NCBI RefSeq assembly: GCF_000420845.1
Contig: NZ_ATVS01000027.1
Span: forward strand, 1 to 50,678
Source of the DNA: Butyrivibrio sp. AE3009
GTDB taxonomy: Bacteria > Bacillota > Clostridia > Lachnospirales > Lachnospiraceae
DNA: 50,678 nt
Reading direction: 5' to 3'
In this document: in pieces, positions 25,887 to 34,559 of the stretch
Numbering within the stretch: position 1 is the first letter of the stretch
How the letters are laid out: each line of letters starts with the position of its first letter
Position numbers and translations under genes: made by a program
Notes under the pieces: model-generated
Database searches by the model: none
Seen by the model: only the letters and a program-made list of their open reading frames with translations
What the model was told of the DNA's origin: nothing

Positions 25887-28703
25887 GTGGAGAAGAAAAA
25901 GGTTTTTGACAGGCCGTACAAAGCGGCTGTTTTTTATGGTGTGTATTCGATATTGTTTGCGGGAATGATCTACGGGGTGTTCTATTACTTTTTTGCAAAC
26001 AATGTTAGTTTTATCAATTCCGCCGATGCCTTCAGGCAGCATATCAAGGCCCTGGCCTATTATGCCAAGTGGATGCGAGGCGTCCTGTATCATCTGGTGA
26101 AGGAACACAGTCTGTCGATACAGACCTTCTCCTTCGGAATGGGCTACGGAACAGATATCTACCCGACGCTTCAGTATTACGCTATCGGAGATATCCTGAA
26201 TCTTCCGGCAGTCTTTGTTCCCAATGAATATATATATGTATATTTTCAGGTTGTTATGATGCTGAGACCCTTCATCGCGGGCATTACCTTCTCGGCTCTT
26301 TGCTTCTACTTAAGACCGAGAGCTTCCAAGATCGGTGTGATGACAGGAATGTTCACCTACAGCTTCTGCACCTTTTTCCTGTTCCTTGGTATCTGGCATC
26401 CCTATTTTGCCAATCCGCTTATTTATCTGCCCCTTGTAATTCTTGGAGCAGAGAAGATAATCAGGGAAAATAAGTCCGGATTCTTCGCCTTTGCGATCTT
26501 CCTCGCAGGCAGCAATAACTTTTTCTTCTTCTATATGATCGTGCTCCTTACAGTGGTGTATGTCATCGTAAGAGTTGCCTTTACATATGGAGGACAGCTT
26601 AAGAAGTGGGGAGAGCTGATCCTTAAGTTCTTCGGAGCAGGTATCATCGGAAGCCTTATGGCAATGGTGATACTTCTTCCGGTAATATGTGCTTTTCCGG
26701 CCAATCCAAGAAGTAACAGCGGAATTACTTTTTCGCTTTTTTACAACAAGGAATATTATGAGCAGCTGGTAAGAAACCTGTATTCCTTTGTATATCACGG
26801 CTTCTATGATACGCAGATAGGTTTCCATGGCATCATTCTTCTGGCGGTGTTCATGCTTGTTATCAGGGTTATAACTCTTTTGGTCAAAAAAGCATCCGGC
26901 AAGGAGAATACTGAAGGAAACGCACCGCTTCAGCTCTTTGTATGCTTTTTGCTTCTTATCCTGTTTGTGTGTCTCCCGGCAGCGGGCTATGCACTTACGG
27001 CTTTTGCCTATGTTATCAACAGATGGACCTTTGCCTTTGCGCTGTGCGCAGCATTTATGATAGTTGATGTCTGGGACGACCTCTTTAATATCAAGTGGCT
27101 GCAGATGGCATCTATGGCGGTTCTTGCCCTGGCCTTTTACCTGCTGGTGAGATTTACTCACAACAGAGGCTATGAGAATGCCATGGCGGAGCTGCGACTT
27201 ATGTATGTTGGACTTGCCGTAGTTCTTGTCATGGGGCTTATCAACTGCCTTGTAAGAGACAGAGAACATCTTATGCTCAAGATATCAAGGGGGACAGCGC
27301 AGGTTCTTATCCTGGCACTTTCGCTTACGGGAATTGTAATTAACGGCTATTACGGCTATTCTCCGGAGCAGGGCAATATGATCCAGGAGTATTTTAACGA
27401 GGTTACACCGGACAGCATGCATATCCTTTTGGAGAGCACCGAGGTTCAGGCGGTAAAAGAGGCAGTAGAGGTAAACGGCCGTGATCCCAACGGCTTCTAC
27501 AGATATTCAGGACGTGACCTTGTATGGAACTCCTCGCTGATTGAGGGCGTATCCTCAACTCAGTTCTACTGGAGTCTTGCAAACGGCGTCGTATCCGATT
27601 ATTTCAAGGAAATGGGCAACAACGATCAGCAGAATTTTGCTTACTATGCCCTTGATGACAGAGCAATACTCAATACCCTGGCGGGCGTTCGTTATTACTC
27701 ACTTCGTTTCAATACGGATGAAGAGATCCGTTTTGTACCTTACAGATTCATACATCTTCATGACAGATACAACTTTGCTATTTTTGAGAACATGAACCCG
27801 CTGTCTCTTGGCTACGCTTATTACAACGTGATACCAAAGAGCGATTATGAAGCCATGACAGCCGCAGAGAGGCAGGAAGCTCTTTTGTACGGCATTGTTC
27901 TTGATGAAGATGACAAGACCTATCCGGAGGCTGAGATCTCCTACAGTTCTCAGTCAGTGCCTTTTGAGATCAGCGCAGAAGGGAATGTTACCATTGAGGA
28001 TGGTAAGTGGACCGCCAAGGCGGGCTCATCCATTCACATCACCTTCAAGGGCCTTCAGAACTGCGAGACCTATTTATGGCTTGATGAGCTGTATGTGGAT
28101 TCTCCAAGCGACTATCCGCTTATGAACATTCAGGCTGTTTCCGGTGAAAATGTAGTTACCACCAAGCAGATTTATTACAAAACTGAGAAGAACCAGTTCT
28201 ACAGTGACTGGCACGATTATCTTCTGAACATGTGCTACGCCGAGCAACCCAAGGATGAGATGGTCATCACCTTCACTGAGGATGGAACCTACACCTTTGA
28301 TGATCTCAAGATCATCTGTCAGCCTCTGGTCAATTATGAGAATCAGATCAGAATCTTAAGCCAGGATATGCTGGAAAATGTAGAGCTGTACAAGAATCCG
28401 ATTTCCTATGCCACAAACAAGGTTACCGGAACCATCAACATGCAGGACAATGGTATCATGTGCCTTACGATTCCTTACTCCAAGGGCTGGACAGCCTACG
28501 TGGACGGCAAAAAGACTGAGCTTACCAAGGCCAATACAATGTTTATGGCATTAAAGCTTCCTGCGGGAAGTCATGAAATAACTCTCAAATATCACACACC
28601 GGGACTTCTTGCAGGTTTCATACTTAGTATACTGGGCCTGGCGCTTCTGATAGGTCTTATGAGAGCTGAAAAAGGTAAAAAGGCGGGAGAGAACAATGCT
28701 TAA
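25887..28703 (+). CDS. YfhO-family polytopic membrane protein (GT-C-like)
   Basis: This 938-residue integral membrane protein has about 12-13 predicted membrane segments in residues 10-480 and one more near the C-terminus (LLAGFILSILGLALLIGL). It has a large extracytoplasmic beta-rich region in between. It matches the bacterial YfhO family, whose studied members glycosylate lipoteichoic acid, with SFGMGYGTDIYPTLQYY, YIYVYFQVVMMLRPF and IPYSKGWTAYVDGK as family-like stretches. The start is GTG 25887, 9 nt after GGGAG. The next gene overlaps it by 8 bp, which points to translational coupling. The sugar donor and acceptor are unknown. Confidence 0.88.
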   Translation: MEKKKVFDRPYKAAVFYGVYSILFAGMIYGVFYYFFANNVSFINSADAFRQHIKALAYYAKWMRGVLYHLVKEHSLSIQTFSFGMGYGTDIYPTLQYYAIGDILNLPAVFVPNEYIYVYFQVVMMLRPFIAGITFSALCFYLRPRASKIGVMTGMFTYSFCTFFLFLGIWHPYFANPLIYLPLVILGAEKIIRENKSGFFAFAIFLAGSNNFFFFYMIVLLTVVYVIVRVAFTYGGQLKKWGELILKFFGAGIIGSLMAMVILLPVICAFPANPRSNSGITFSLFYNKEYYEQLVRNLYSFVYHGFYDTQIGFHGIILLAVFMLVIRVITLLVKKASGKENTEGNAPLQLFVCFLLLILFVCLPAAGYALTAFAYVINRWTFAFALCAAFMIVDVWDDLFNIKWLQMASMAVLALAFYLLVRFTHNRGYENAMAELRLMYVGLAVVLVMGLINCLVRDREHLMLKISRGTAQVLILALSLTGIVINGYYGYSPEQGNMIQEYFNEVTPDSMHILLESTEVQAVKEAVEVNGRDPNGFYRYSGRDLVWNSSLIEGVSSTQFYWSLANGVVSDYFKEMGNNDQQNFAYYALDDRAILNTLAGVRYYSLRFNTDEEIRFVPYRFIHLHDRYNFAIFENMNPLSLGYAYYNVIPKSDYEAMTAAERQEALLYGIVLDEDDKTYPEAEISYSSQSVPFEISAEGNVTIEDGKWTAKAGSSIHITFKGLQNCETYLWLDELYVDSPSDYPLMNIQAVSGENVVTTKQIYYKTEKNQFYSDWHDYLLNMCYAEQPKDEMVITFTEDGTYTFDDLKIICQPLVNYENQIRILSQDMLENVELYKNPISYATNKVTGTINMQDNGIMCLTIPYSKGWTAYVDGKKTELTKANTMFMALKLPAGSHEITLKYHTPGLLAGFILSILGLALLIGLMRAEKGKKAGENNA

Positions 28704-30357
28704 GAAATTGAAAAATGAAAAAGTTCAGGATACGTTACTGTGGATCTTCATGGCAATAGGCGGCCTGTTTACATTATTCCTGATCTACAAAAAAGATTTC
28801 TATATGGAAAACAGCGATATCGCCTCCGACATGATCCTTGGCAAGCTCCTTAGCGCCGAGGGCGGCATCCTTAGTAGCAACTGGTTCTATTCCACGGAGC
28901 TGCACGTTGTTCATACGCAGCTTCTGTACAAGCTTCTGTTCTATATCTGGCCTGACAACTGGCTCATGGTAAGACTTGCAGCTGCTGTGGTATTTCTGGT
29001 CCTTATAGTCGCTTCCTTTATCTACATGGCTAAGGGAGCCGGACTCTACAGGGAGGGCCTGTTTGCAGCCAGCATACTTACCTGGCCCTTCGGACAGTGG
29101 TATGTCAGGATCGTAACCTTCGGCCAGTCCTATGTGACCTATTTTATCATCGCATTCTTTTCCATGGGACTGTTCTTCAGAGCGGTGAGCCCTGTGGTCA
29201 GGAAGATTTCGGATGATGAGGACAGGAAAGAAAACAGAGCGGTGCTGGCAATCCTTCTGGCAGTTCTTGCAGCGGTTTCTCTGGTAGCGGGACTTGGCGG
29301 CGTAAGACTTCTTATGATCTGCTATGCGCCATTATTTGCAACGAGCCTTCTTGGACTTCTGTATGCTCATTATTACATGTTCAAGAATAAGACCAAGTCC
29401 GGTAAGATAGCAGCAGCGGCCAACAGAGTATTTATCTCTGCGCTGGTTCCCTTTGTTTTTTCCTGCATAGGTCTATTCATAAACAGAAAGATACTTTGTG
29501 AGAAATATAACTTCCAGGATCAGTTCAGAGAGACCTGGACAAATTTTTCCTTTGACTCTATCGGTAATTGCCTGACTGATGCTCTGACACTGTTTGGATG
29601 GCATGCAAACGTTCACTTTGTGAGCTGGCAGGGAATCATCAACTGCCTGAATTTCCTGCTGATCCTTCTTTTGGTGGGAAGTATTGTGAGGACCTACAAG
29701 AGGCTCTTCAGATACAATGAGATGACACAGCTGTTCCTTCTCTTTGTGGGAACCCTTACACTTATAACTACTGTGGTTTTATCCTGCAGCAACAAGTATT
29801 ACTCATATTACTGGCTTCCGGTTATTCCTTATTTCCTTCTTGTTATGGGAATTGAGTTCAAATATGAGGAGGCGGGATATTTCAGACACTATGCGCCGGT
29901 GATTGGTCTGTTCGTGGGAGTATGCATATGCACCGCAAGTATTTCGGTGTATGCTGACCCCAATCCCGATGATATCTATCAGGACTATGCTATTACAGAT
30001 GCCATTGAATGGCTGAAGGAAACAGATTATACCGACGGTTTTGCGATGTTCTGGTCCAGCAACGTGGTAATGGCGCTGACTGATGGACGCATAGACATGC
30101 ATACGGTAAAAGAAATTGATCATCTCGACAGCCTTGATAATGAATATCAGTGGCTTCAGAATGCAGAGCACACAAGATCCCTTCCCGAGGGCAGGTTCTT
30201 CGTGCTTGTAAGTGCAAGAGATTACGATCTTGGAAATCCTTATTCAGCAGATATATTCAAACTGTCGGACCACCTGGTGTATGGCACCGACAGCGCATAT
30301 ATCTACAGCTTTGAGAATATGGATGATTACATCTATTCAATATCAAATGCGCAGTGA
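28696..30357 (+). CDS. Polytopic membrane protein, possible GT-C glycosyltransferase
   Basis: This 553-residue protein of unknown function has about 10-11 hydrophobic segments and a C-terminal soluble region of about 130 residues. The first extracytoplasmic loop contains acidic residues in MENSDIASDMILGK, reminiscent of the loop where GT-C enzymes place a catalytic Asp, but I cannot align it to a named family. The ATG lies inside the end of the yfhO-like gene (8-bp overlap), so the two are probably made together and may work on the same glycan. The stop TGA abuts the stop of the convergent queT gene without a spacer, and its terminator lies inside queT. Confidence 0.7.
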   Translation: MLKKLKNEKVQDTLLWIFMAIGGLFTLFLIYKKDFYMENSDIASDMILGKLLSAEGGILSSNWFYSTELHVVHTQLLYKLLFYIWPDNWLMVRLAAAVVFLVLIVASFIYMAKGAGLYREGLFAASILTWPFGQWYVRIVTFGQSYVTYFIIAFFSMGLFFRAVSPVVRKISDDEDRKENRAVLAILLAVLAAVSLVAGLGGVRLLMICYAPLFATSLLGLLYAHYYMFKNKTKSGKIAAAANRVFISALVPFVFSCIGLFINRKILCEKYNFQDQFRETWTNFSFDSIGNCLTDALTLFGWHANVHFVSWQGIINCLNFLLILLLVGSIVRTYKRLFRYNEMTQLFLLFVGTLTLITTVVLSCSNKYYSYYWLPVIPYFLLVMGIEFKYEEAGYFRHYAPVIGLFVGVCICTASISVYADPNPDDIYQDYAITDAIEWLKETDYTDGFAMFWSSNVVMALTDGRIDMHTVKEIDHLDSLDNEYQWLQNAEHTRSLPEGRFFVLVSARDYDLGNPYSADIFKLSDHLVYGTDSAYIYSFENMDDYIYSISNAQ

Positions 30358-30364
30358 TCACTGC
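30351..30364. other. 14-bp palindrome holding two back-to-back stop codons
   Basis: GCAGTGATCACTGC contains TGA of the plus-strand membrane protein (30355-30357) and TGA of queT on the minus strand (30358-30360). The two coding regions are adjacent with zero spacing. Confidence 0.9.
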
Positions 30365-30879
30365 ATGGAATCGGCATCCGGAAGGATGCCTTTTCTTTTT
30401 TCCAGGGCATGAAGAAGGATTATGCCAAGAACGTAGCAGGAGAGGACCTCTCCGGCACCTACGGTTGCTGTGAAATAACCAAGGGTTCCTTCGAATCCAT
30501 ATACTCTCATGAGTACCTGGGGGACGATTATCATATTTGCAACGATCGGAGGAATTGGGCAGAGCCATCTTGCCGCGGGAAAACGCTTTTTGGTGCGGCC
30601 TATGAGATATGTGCCCACAGCGCCGATGAGTGTTGCCAGGGAACCAAAGACTATATCCCAGGGAGCGCAGCCTGTAAGGATATTCGCAAGAAGACATCCC
30701 ACATACAGTCCCGGAACCGCAGCTGCGGTGTAATAGGGAAGGATAGTCAGAGCTTCCGAGAATCTTAACTGAATGGCATAATTTGCAATCCCAAGGGCGT
30801 TGGCAATCAGTGTCAGAGTGATGTAAAGAGCCGCTATTACTGCAGCCTGAGTCATAAACAGAACTTTTGTGTTTTGCAT
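30358..30879 (-). CDS. queT: QueT-family transporter, ECF S-component
   Basis: This 173-residue membrane protein has about five to six hydrophobic segments and is the substrate-binding (S) unit of an energy-coupling-factor transporter predicted to take up a queuosine precursor. Family landmarks are ALYITLTL near the N-terminus, IQLRFSEALTILPYY, VPGLYVGCLLANILTG, DIVFGSLATLIGA and the late PPIVANMIIVPQVL. The ATPase and T components are not nearby, as is usual for group II ECF systems. Reverse-strand GGGGAG precedes the ATG. I looked for a preQ1 riboswitch in the roughly 50-nt leader and did not find the conserved pattern. The gene is convergent with the membrane protein and divergent from an unknown gene. 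Confidence 0.85.
   Translation of the reverse strand: MQNTKVLFMTQAAVIAALYITLTLIANALGIANYAIQLRFSEALTILPYYTAAAVPGLYVGCLLANILTGCAPWDIVFGSLATLIGAVGTYLIGRTKKRFPAARWLCPIPPIVANMIIVPQVLMRVYGFEGTLGYFTATVGAGEVLSCYVLGIILLHALEKRKGILPDADSMQ
30373..30402 (+). terminator. Terminator embedded in antisense queT
   Basis: GGCATCC pairs with GGATGCC around GGAA, followed by TTTTCTTTTTT. It serves the plus-strand membrane-protein transcript but lies inside the last codons of queT on the other strand (…RKGILPDAD…). Confidence 0.8.
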
Positions 30880-30911
30880 TTTTTCTCCCCTTATTTGGCT
30901 AAAAAGTCATA

Positions 30912-30964
30912 TTGATTTTTCATATCCTCTTTGTATAATACTAGCATGAAAAAAACATGGTCAA
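30912..30964. promoter_or_regulatory. Overlapping bidirectional promoter
   Basis: Plus strand: TTGATT (30912-30917), 16-bp spacer, TATAAT (30934-30939). Minus strand: TTGACC (30964-30959), 18-bp spacer, TATTAT (30940-30935). The two -10 boxes overlap by five bases. The minus promoter would drive queT with a leader of about 50 nt. The plus promoter would start at or next to the ATG at 30946. Confidence 0.6.
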
Positions 30965-32043
30965 TATTTAATCTTTTTAAAAAGCAGATTCCCTACCTGG
31001 GAGATTATTTCAGCGCTTCCGAGATATCAAGACTTCTTGAGGATGAAGAATTCAGTGTATATGTGACAGAAAAAGGGGAGCGCAGCAACGAGATACTGAT
31101 AAGCGACAGCGGGAAATGGTTGTGTATAGCAGACCGCTATTATCCGCTGGATCTGATAGCATATTTTTCGGAACCGGCTGATGCGGTGGTGTATATAGAT
31201 GGCAGAAGAATCAAGGTTCACTATGGAGAAGCAGGCTTATTGGGGCGCAGGTGTTTGAAGGAGCTATATGGTCCCCATGCCTACAGAGAGGGCAAGCACA
31301 CCTTTTTCTATGTGGACAAGAATTACAGGACGGGGGAACCCTCCGTCTGGCAGTATGACCACGAATGCGTTGAGGCCTTTGAAACTCTGGGCTTCGAATC
31401 GCCCTTTTCCGAGAAATACAAGGACATACTCTTTAATCTTGAATATGATTACATGCAGAGTACTAATGCCTATTGTGAATGGCAGAAAGTTTACAATAAG
31501 TACAAAAAAGATATGAAAAAGCTTCTGAGCGCAGACTGGAGGCAGCTTCGTTATGACTGGGAGTCTGCGATGCTTAAGACGGAGTTTAGAGGCTACGATC
31601 CCAGAAAACAGCTGCGGAACGAGATCAAGAATCTTCAAAACGGAGACAATATCCTTACTGCCCTTAACAGCATGGTGCTGGATGATGCAACTCTTGGAAC
31701 CATCATTTTCGGGATCAACAAGCTGGAGATCAGGGATATACGATGCATTTTTGATATTGAGGCATATACGGATCCCTTCTACGTATGCAACTGCATAAGA
31801 CTTCTTAAGATGATGGGACAGCCAAGGAATATCGTGGGAATAGATTTTCTTTTTGATTGTCTGAACGATATCAAGGAGCCCTATTATGATATGGCTATGG
31901 AGCTGCTTCTTACTTTTGATGAGAAAATGCTTGTACCGGTTCTTGAAAGCAAGTTTGGAGCTGCGATTGAGGATAAGGATGTGCTCAAAATAGCAGGTCT
32001 TATGGCCTTTGCAGACAAGATACATTACAGACTTGTAGGATAA
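30946..32043 (+). CDS. Conserved hypothetical protein
   Basis: I do not recognise this 365-residue soluble protein. It has no signal peptide or membrane segment. The N-terminal 150 residues are a mix of strands and helices, rich in aromatic residues. The middle is charged and helical (YNKYKKDMKKLL), and the last 130 residues look like stacked helices (for example DMAMELLLTFDEKMLVPVLES), possibly HEAT-like. ATG 30946 is the first plausible start, but it lies only 6 nt after a perfect TATAAT box and has no Shine-Dalgarno, so the mRNA may be leaderless. The next in-frame starts lie deep in the conserved-looking part. A terminator follows and truA comes next. Confidence 0.7.
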   Translation: MKKTWSIFNLFKKQIPYLGDYFSASEISRLLEDEEFSVYVTEKGERSNEILISDSGKWLCIADRYYPLDLIAYFSEPADAVVYIDGRRIKVHYGEAGLLGRRCLKELYGPHAYREGKHTFFYVDKNYRTGEPSVWQYDHECVEAFETLGFESPFSEKYKDILFNLEYDYMQSTNAYCEWQKVYNKYKKDMKKLLSADWRQLRYDWESAMLKTEFRGYDPRKQLRNEIKNLQNGDNILTALNSMVLDDATLGTIIFGINKLEIRDIRCIFDIEAYTDPFYVCNCIRLLKMMGQPRNIVGIDFLFDCLNDIKEPYYDMAMELLLTFDEKMLVPVLESKFGAAIEDKDVLKIAGLMAFADKIHYRLVG

Positions 32044-32073
32044 TTGCATGATTTAAGAGCTGAAATAAGTTAT

Positions 32074-32116
32074 AATGATATAGATACACATTCGCGGTAT
32101 CTATATCATTTTTTTA
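32074..32116 (+). terminator. Rho-independent terminator upstream of truA
   Basis: AATGATATAGATA (32074-32086) pairs perfectly with TATCTATATCATT (32098-32110) around an 11-nt loop, followed by Ts to 32115. A TATAAT sequence at 32071-32076 overlaps the 5' side, so it may instead act as a truA leader structure. Confidence 0.75.
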
Positions 32117-32151
32117 CGGAAATTACAGAAGAACAGGGAAGATGCGACGGT

Positions 32152-32892
32152 ATGCGAAACTATAAGTTTATTATAAGCTACGACGGAACAAGGTTTTACG
32201 GATGGGAGAGGCAGCCCGGCAAGGATATGACCATTCAGGGCAAGCTCGAGGAAGTGCTTAAGAAAATGACAGGCACCACGGACATTAATCTGATTGGAGC
32301 CGGAAGGACTGACGCTGGGGTTCATGCAAGGGCAATGACTGCCAACTGCGCACTTGATACGAATATGACTGAAAGTGAGATACAGGAATATATGAACAGG
32401 TATCTCCCGGACGATATCAGCGTAAATGAGGTCAGAATCTGCGCAGACAGATTTCATGCCAGGTACAACGCCATCGGCAAGACCTATAGGTATACCTGCT
32501 GGTACGGGGCATCCAAGCCTGTTTTTGACAGAAAATATGTGACCGTTCTTGAGAAGAAGCCTGATGTGGATGAGATGCAAAAGGCTTCTGAGTATCTGAT
32601 CGGAACCCATGATTTCAAGAGCTTTTGCGGCAATACCAAGATGAAGAAGTCCACGGTCAGATGCGTTGACAATATCAAGATCGAAGAGAGCGGCAATTAT
32701 ATCAGATTCTACTTCCATGGAAACGGATTCCTGCAGAATATGGTAAGAATACTGACAGGAACGCTCCTGGAAGTGGGCTACGGCAATATCAAGGCTGATG
32801 ATATGAAGGACATTCTGGAAGCCTGTGACAGGCAGAGATCGGGCCCTACTGCAAGACCTGAGGGACTGTGCATGATGAAGGTTGATTATTGA
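32152..32892 (+). CDS. truA: tRNA pseudouridine(38-40) synthase TruA
   Basis: This 246-residue enzyme isomerises uridines 38-40 in the anticodon arm of tRNAs. The motif GAGRTDAGVHA holds the catalytic Asp54. Other family landmarks are the N-terminal YDGTRFYGWERQP, FHARYNAIGKTYRY and FYFHGNGFLQNMVRI, and the C-terminal RSGPTARPEGLCM. Length is typical. I start at ATG 32152, where the family begins (NYKFIISYDG). The upstream in-frame TTG at 32044 would add a nonconserved stretch running through the terminator. The ribosome site is weak (AGGGAAG). The DUF5722 gene follows after 34 bp. Confidence 0.93.
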   Translation: MRNYKFIISYDGTRFYGWERQPGKDMTIQGKLEEVLKKMTGTTDINLIGAGRTDAGVHARAMTANCALDTNMTESEIQEYMNRYLPDDISVNEVRICADRFHARYNAIGKTYRYTCWYGASKPVFDRKYVTVLEKKPDVDEMQKASEYLIGTHDFKSFCGNTKMKKSTVRCVDNIKIEESGNYIRFYFHGNGFLQNMVRILTGTLLEVGYGNIKADDMKDILEACDRQRSGPTARPEGLCMMKVDY

Positions 32893-32926
32893 TATCGGAT
32901 ATTTTCATAAACAATGAGGGGTGTAT

Positions 32927-34546
32927 ATGACAAATAAGGCTATATCTGGATTACTGGCAGCGATGGCAGCTGCTTTGGCAATTGCAGCAGGAGTCTGCTG
33001 GGGCGGCATAGAGGTGCAGGCGGAAGGAAACGGCGCAGTCTCCATAGGCTCTGCAACTATTTCCGGCGAAAACGTGATCGTCACAGCAGTTACTTCTGAC
33101 AATCCTGCCAGCGATGATGGTAAATACTATCTTTTTGCCGAGAAGGTTTATCAGACAGGTCCGGCGGGAGCACCTGTAGCGCAGGCGCCGATAGCCCCAA
33201 ATGTATCATTTAATTTTCCTCTGGAGAGGAAAACGGTATCCTGTCATCTCTATGACAAGTTTCAGGTAGCGGTTCTTCAGGGCGGTGCGTTTGTTCCCGT
33301 CACCGGCAGCCGTTATATCACCAATCCGGAGGCTGTCTGCGGCTGGTCCATCCCAAGGAAGAATGACGGTAAAAAAGGACTGATCCTGGACGGGGCCAAG
33401 ATCGGCAACGGCAATAACGAGGCTCCGACTCTCGGAGTTCAGCAGGCAGCCTACAATATCAATCTTGAGGATGTAATAGGCGGCAACGGCCAGGTTGTCT
33501 ATGAATACAACGGTAAGACTTACTATTATGACTCTTCTTACCTTAGTCAGTACGACCACTGCGCAAGGACCTGTACTCAGCAGGGCATGGGGGTTACAAT
33601 GGTGCTTCTCAATCCCTGGAGACAGGGGGAGGAGTTCATGATCTCTCCTTATTCCAGGGCTGGTCTTGGAAAAGCAGAGTACTACATGATGAATACCTCT
33701 GAGGATCAGGGGCTTGAGAATCTGGAGGCAGTGGTATCTTACCTGGCTTACAGATATAATGGTCAGAACGGCTTTGGCCAGGTGGACAACTGGGTTATTG
33801 CCAATGAGGTCAATGCCAAGAATGCCTGGAATCACACCGATGTATCCGATCTTATGACCTATGCCCGGCTCTATGCAAATGAGCTAAGGGTATGCTATAC
33901 GGCTATTAAGAGCAGGAACGCCAATGCTTATGTATGCTGCAGCGTGGATCAGAACTGGACACACACACATAATGCTTCATATTTTTCAGCGAGGAGCTTT
34001 TTGGAGGCAATGAATGCCTGTATCTGTGCTGAGGGCAATATTGACTGGGCTCTTGCTCAGCATCCCTACAATTATCCGATGACCTGGACCAGCTTTTGGA
34101 CACCAAAGGATGCCAAGGCAGCGTCAATGATACAGCACAATATCAATTCGCCTTATATTTCCATGGAAAATATTGAACAGCTGACAGATTACATGTGTCA
34201 GCCTGCCATGCTTAACACCAAGGGAGCAGTGCGCCCGATACTTCTTACGGAGGTTGGGTATTCCTCCAATCAGGGTGAGGAAGCTCAGGCGGCGGCAATT
34301 GTTTATGCTTATCAAAGAGCCGCTACCAATAGATATATAAATATGATAGTATTTAATCGTCAAACTGACATTGAAACTGAGGTTTCCCAGGGACTTCCCG
34401 TGGGGCTTACAAGACAGGACGGTTCAAGGAAGCTGGCCTTTGAATATTATCAGCAGATGAACGGCGCTAACGCCGGAGAATATATACAGCGGGCGGCAGC
34501 CTACATGGGGATAGGAGACTGGGCAGCAGCCATGAACGCCAGATAG
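32927..34546 (+). CDS. Secreted DUF5722 protein, putative GH-A-type glycosidase
   Basis: This 539-residue exported protein has a signal peptide (residues 1-32, hydrophobic core LLAAMAAALAIAAGV, cleavage near VQAEG). The mature part has a beta-rich N-domain to about 150 and then a DUF5722-type barrel. Two glutamates sit where clan GH-A enzymes have their catalytic pair: Glu294 in WVIANEVNAKN (Asn-Glu, acid/base) and Glu442 in ILLTEVGYSS (nucleophile). The HPYNYP stretch between them is also typical of TIM-barrel glycosidases. Substrate is unknown. GAGGGG lies 5 nt before ATG 32927. The GT39-like gene follows after 13 bp, so the hydrolase and the glycosyltransferase are probably coexpressed. 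Confidence 0.82.
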   Translation: MTNKAISGLLAAMAAALAIAAGVCWGGIEVQAEGNGAVSIGSATISGENVIVTAVTSDNPASDDGKYYLFAEKVYQTGPAGAPVAQAPIAPNVSFNFPLERKTVSCHLYDKFQVAVLQGGAFVPVTGSRYITNPEAVCGWSIPRKNDGKKGLILDGAKIGNGNNEAPTLGVQQAAYNINLEDVIGGNGQVVYEYNGKTYYYDSSYLSQYDHCARTCTQQGMGVTMVLLNPWRQGEEFMISPYSRAGLGKAEYYMMNTSEDQGLENLEAVVSYLAYRYNGQNGFGQVDNWVIANEVNAKNAWNHTDVSDLMTYARLYANELRVCYTAIKSRNANAYVCCSVDQNWTHTHNASYFSARSFLEAMNACICAEGNIDWALAQHPYNYPMTWTSFWTPKDAKAASMIQHNINSPYISMENIEQLTDYMCQPAMLNTKGAVRPILLTEVGYSSNQGEEAQAAAIVYAYQRAATNRYINMIVFNRQTDIETEVSQGLPVGLTRQDGSRKLAFEYYQQMNGANAGEYIQRAAAYMGIGDWAAAMNAR

Positions 34547-34559
34547 CGGGGATGTTGGG

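Noticed and set aside
25811..25890. Sigma-70 promoter for the YfhO gene
   Set aside because: A TATACT box is present, but no -35 lies at a proper distance. The TTTACA is only about 8 bp away.
26310..27269. Reverse-strand open frame of 319 codons opposite the YfhO gene
   Set aside because: The Lys/Cys/His-rich composition is the usual antisense image of membrane-protein codons.
30880..30930. preQ1 riboswitch upstream of queT
   Set aside because: The leader is short and lacks the conserved C-rich and A-rich segments of preQ1 classes; only a promoter and ribosome site are visible.
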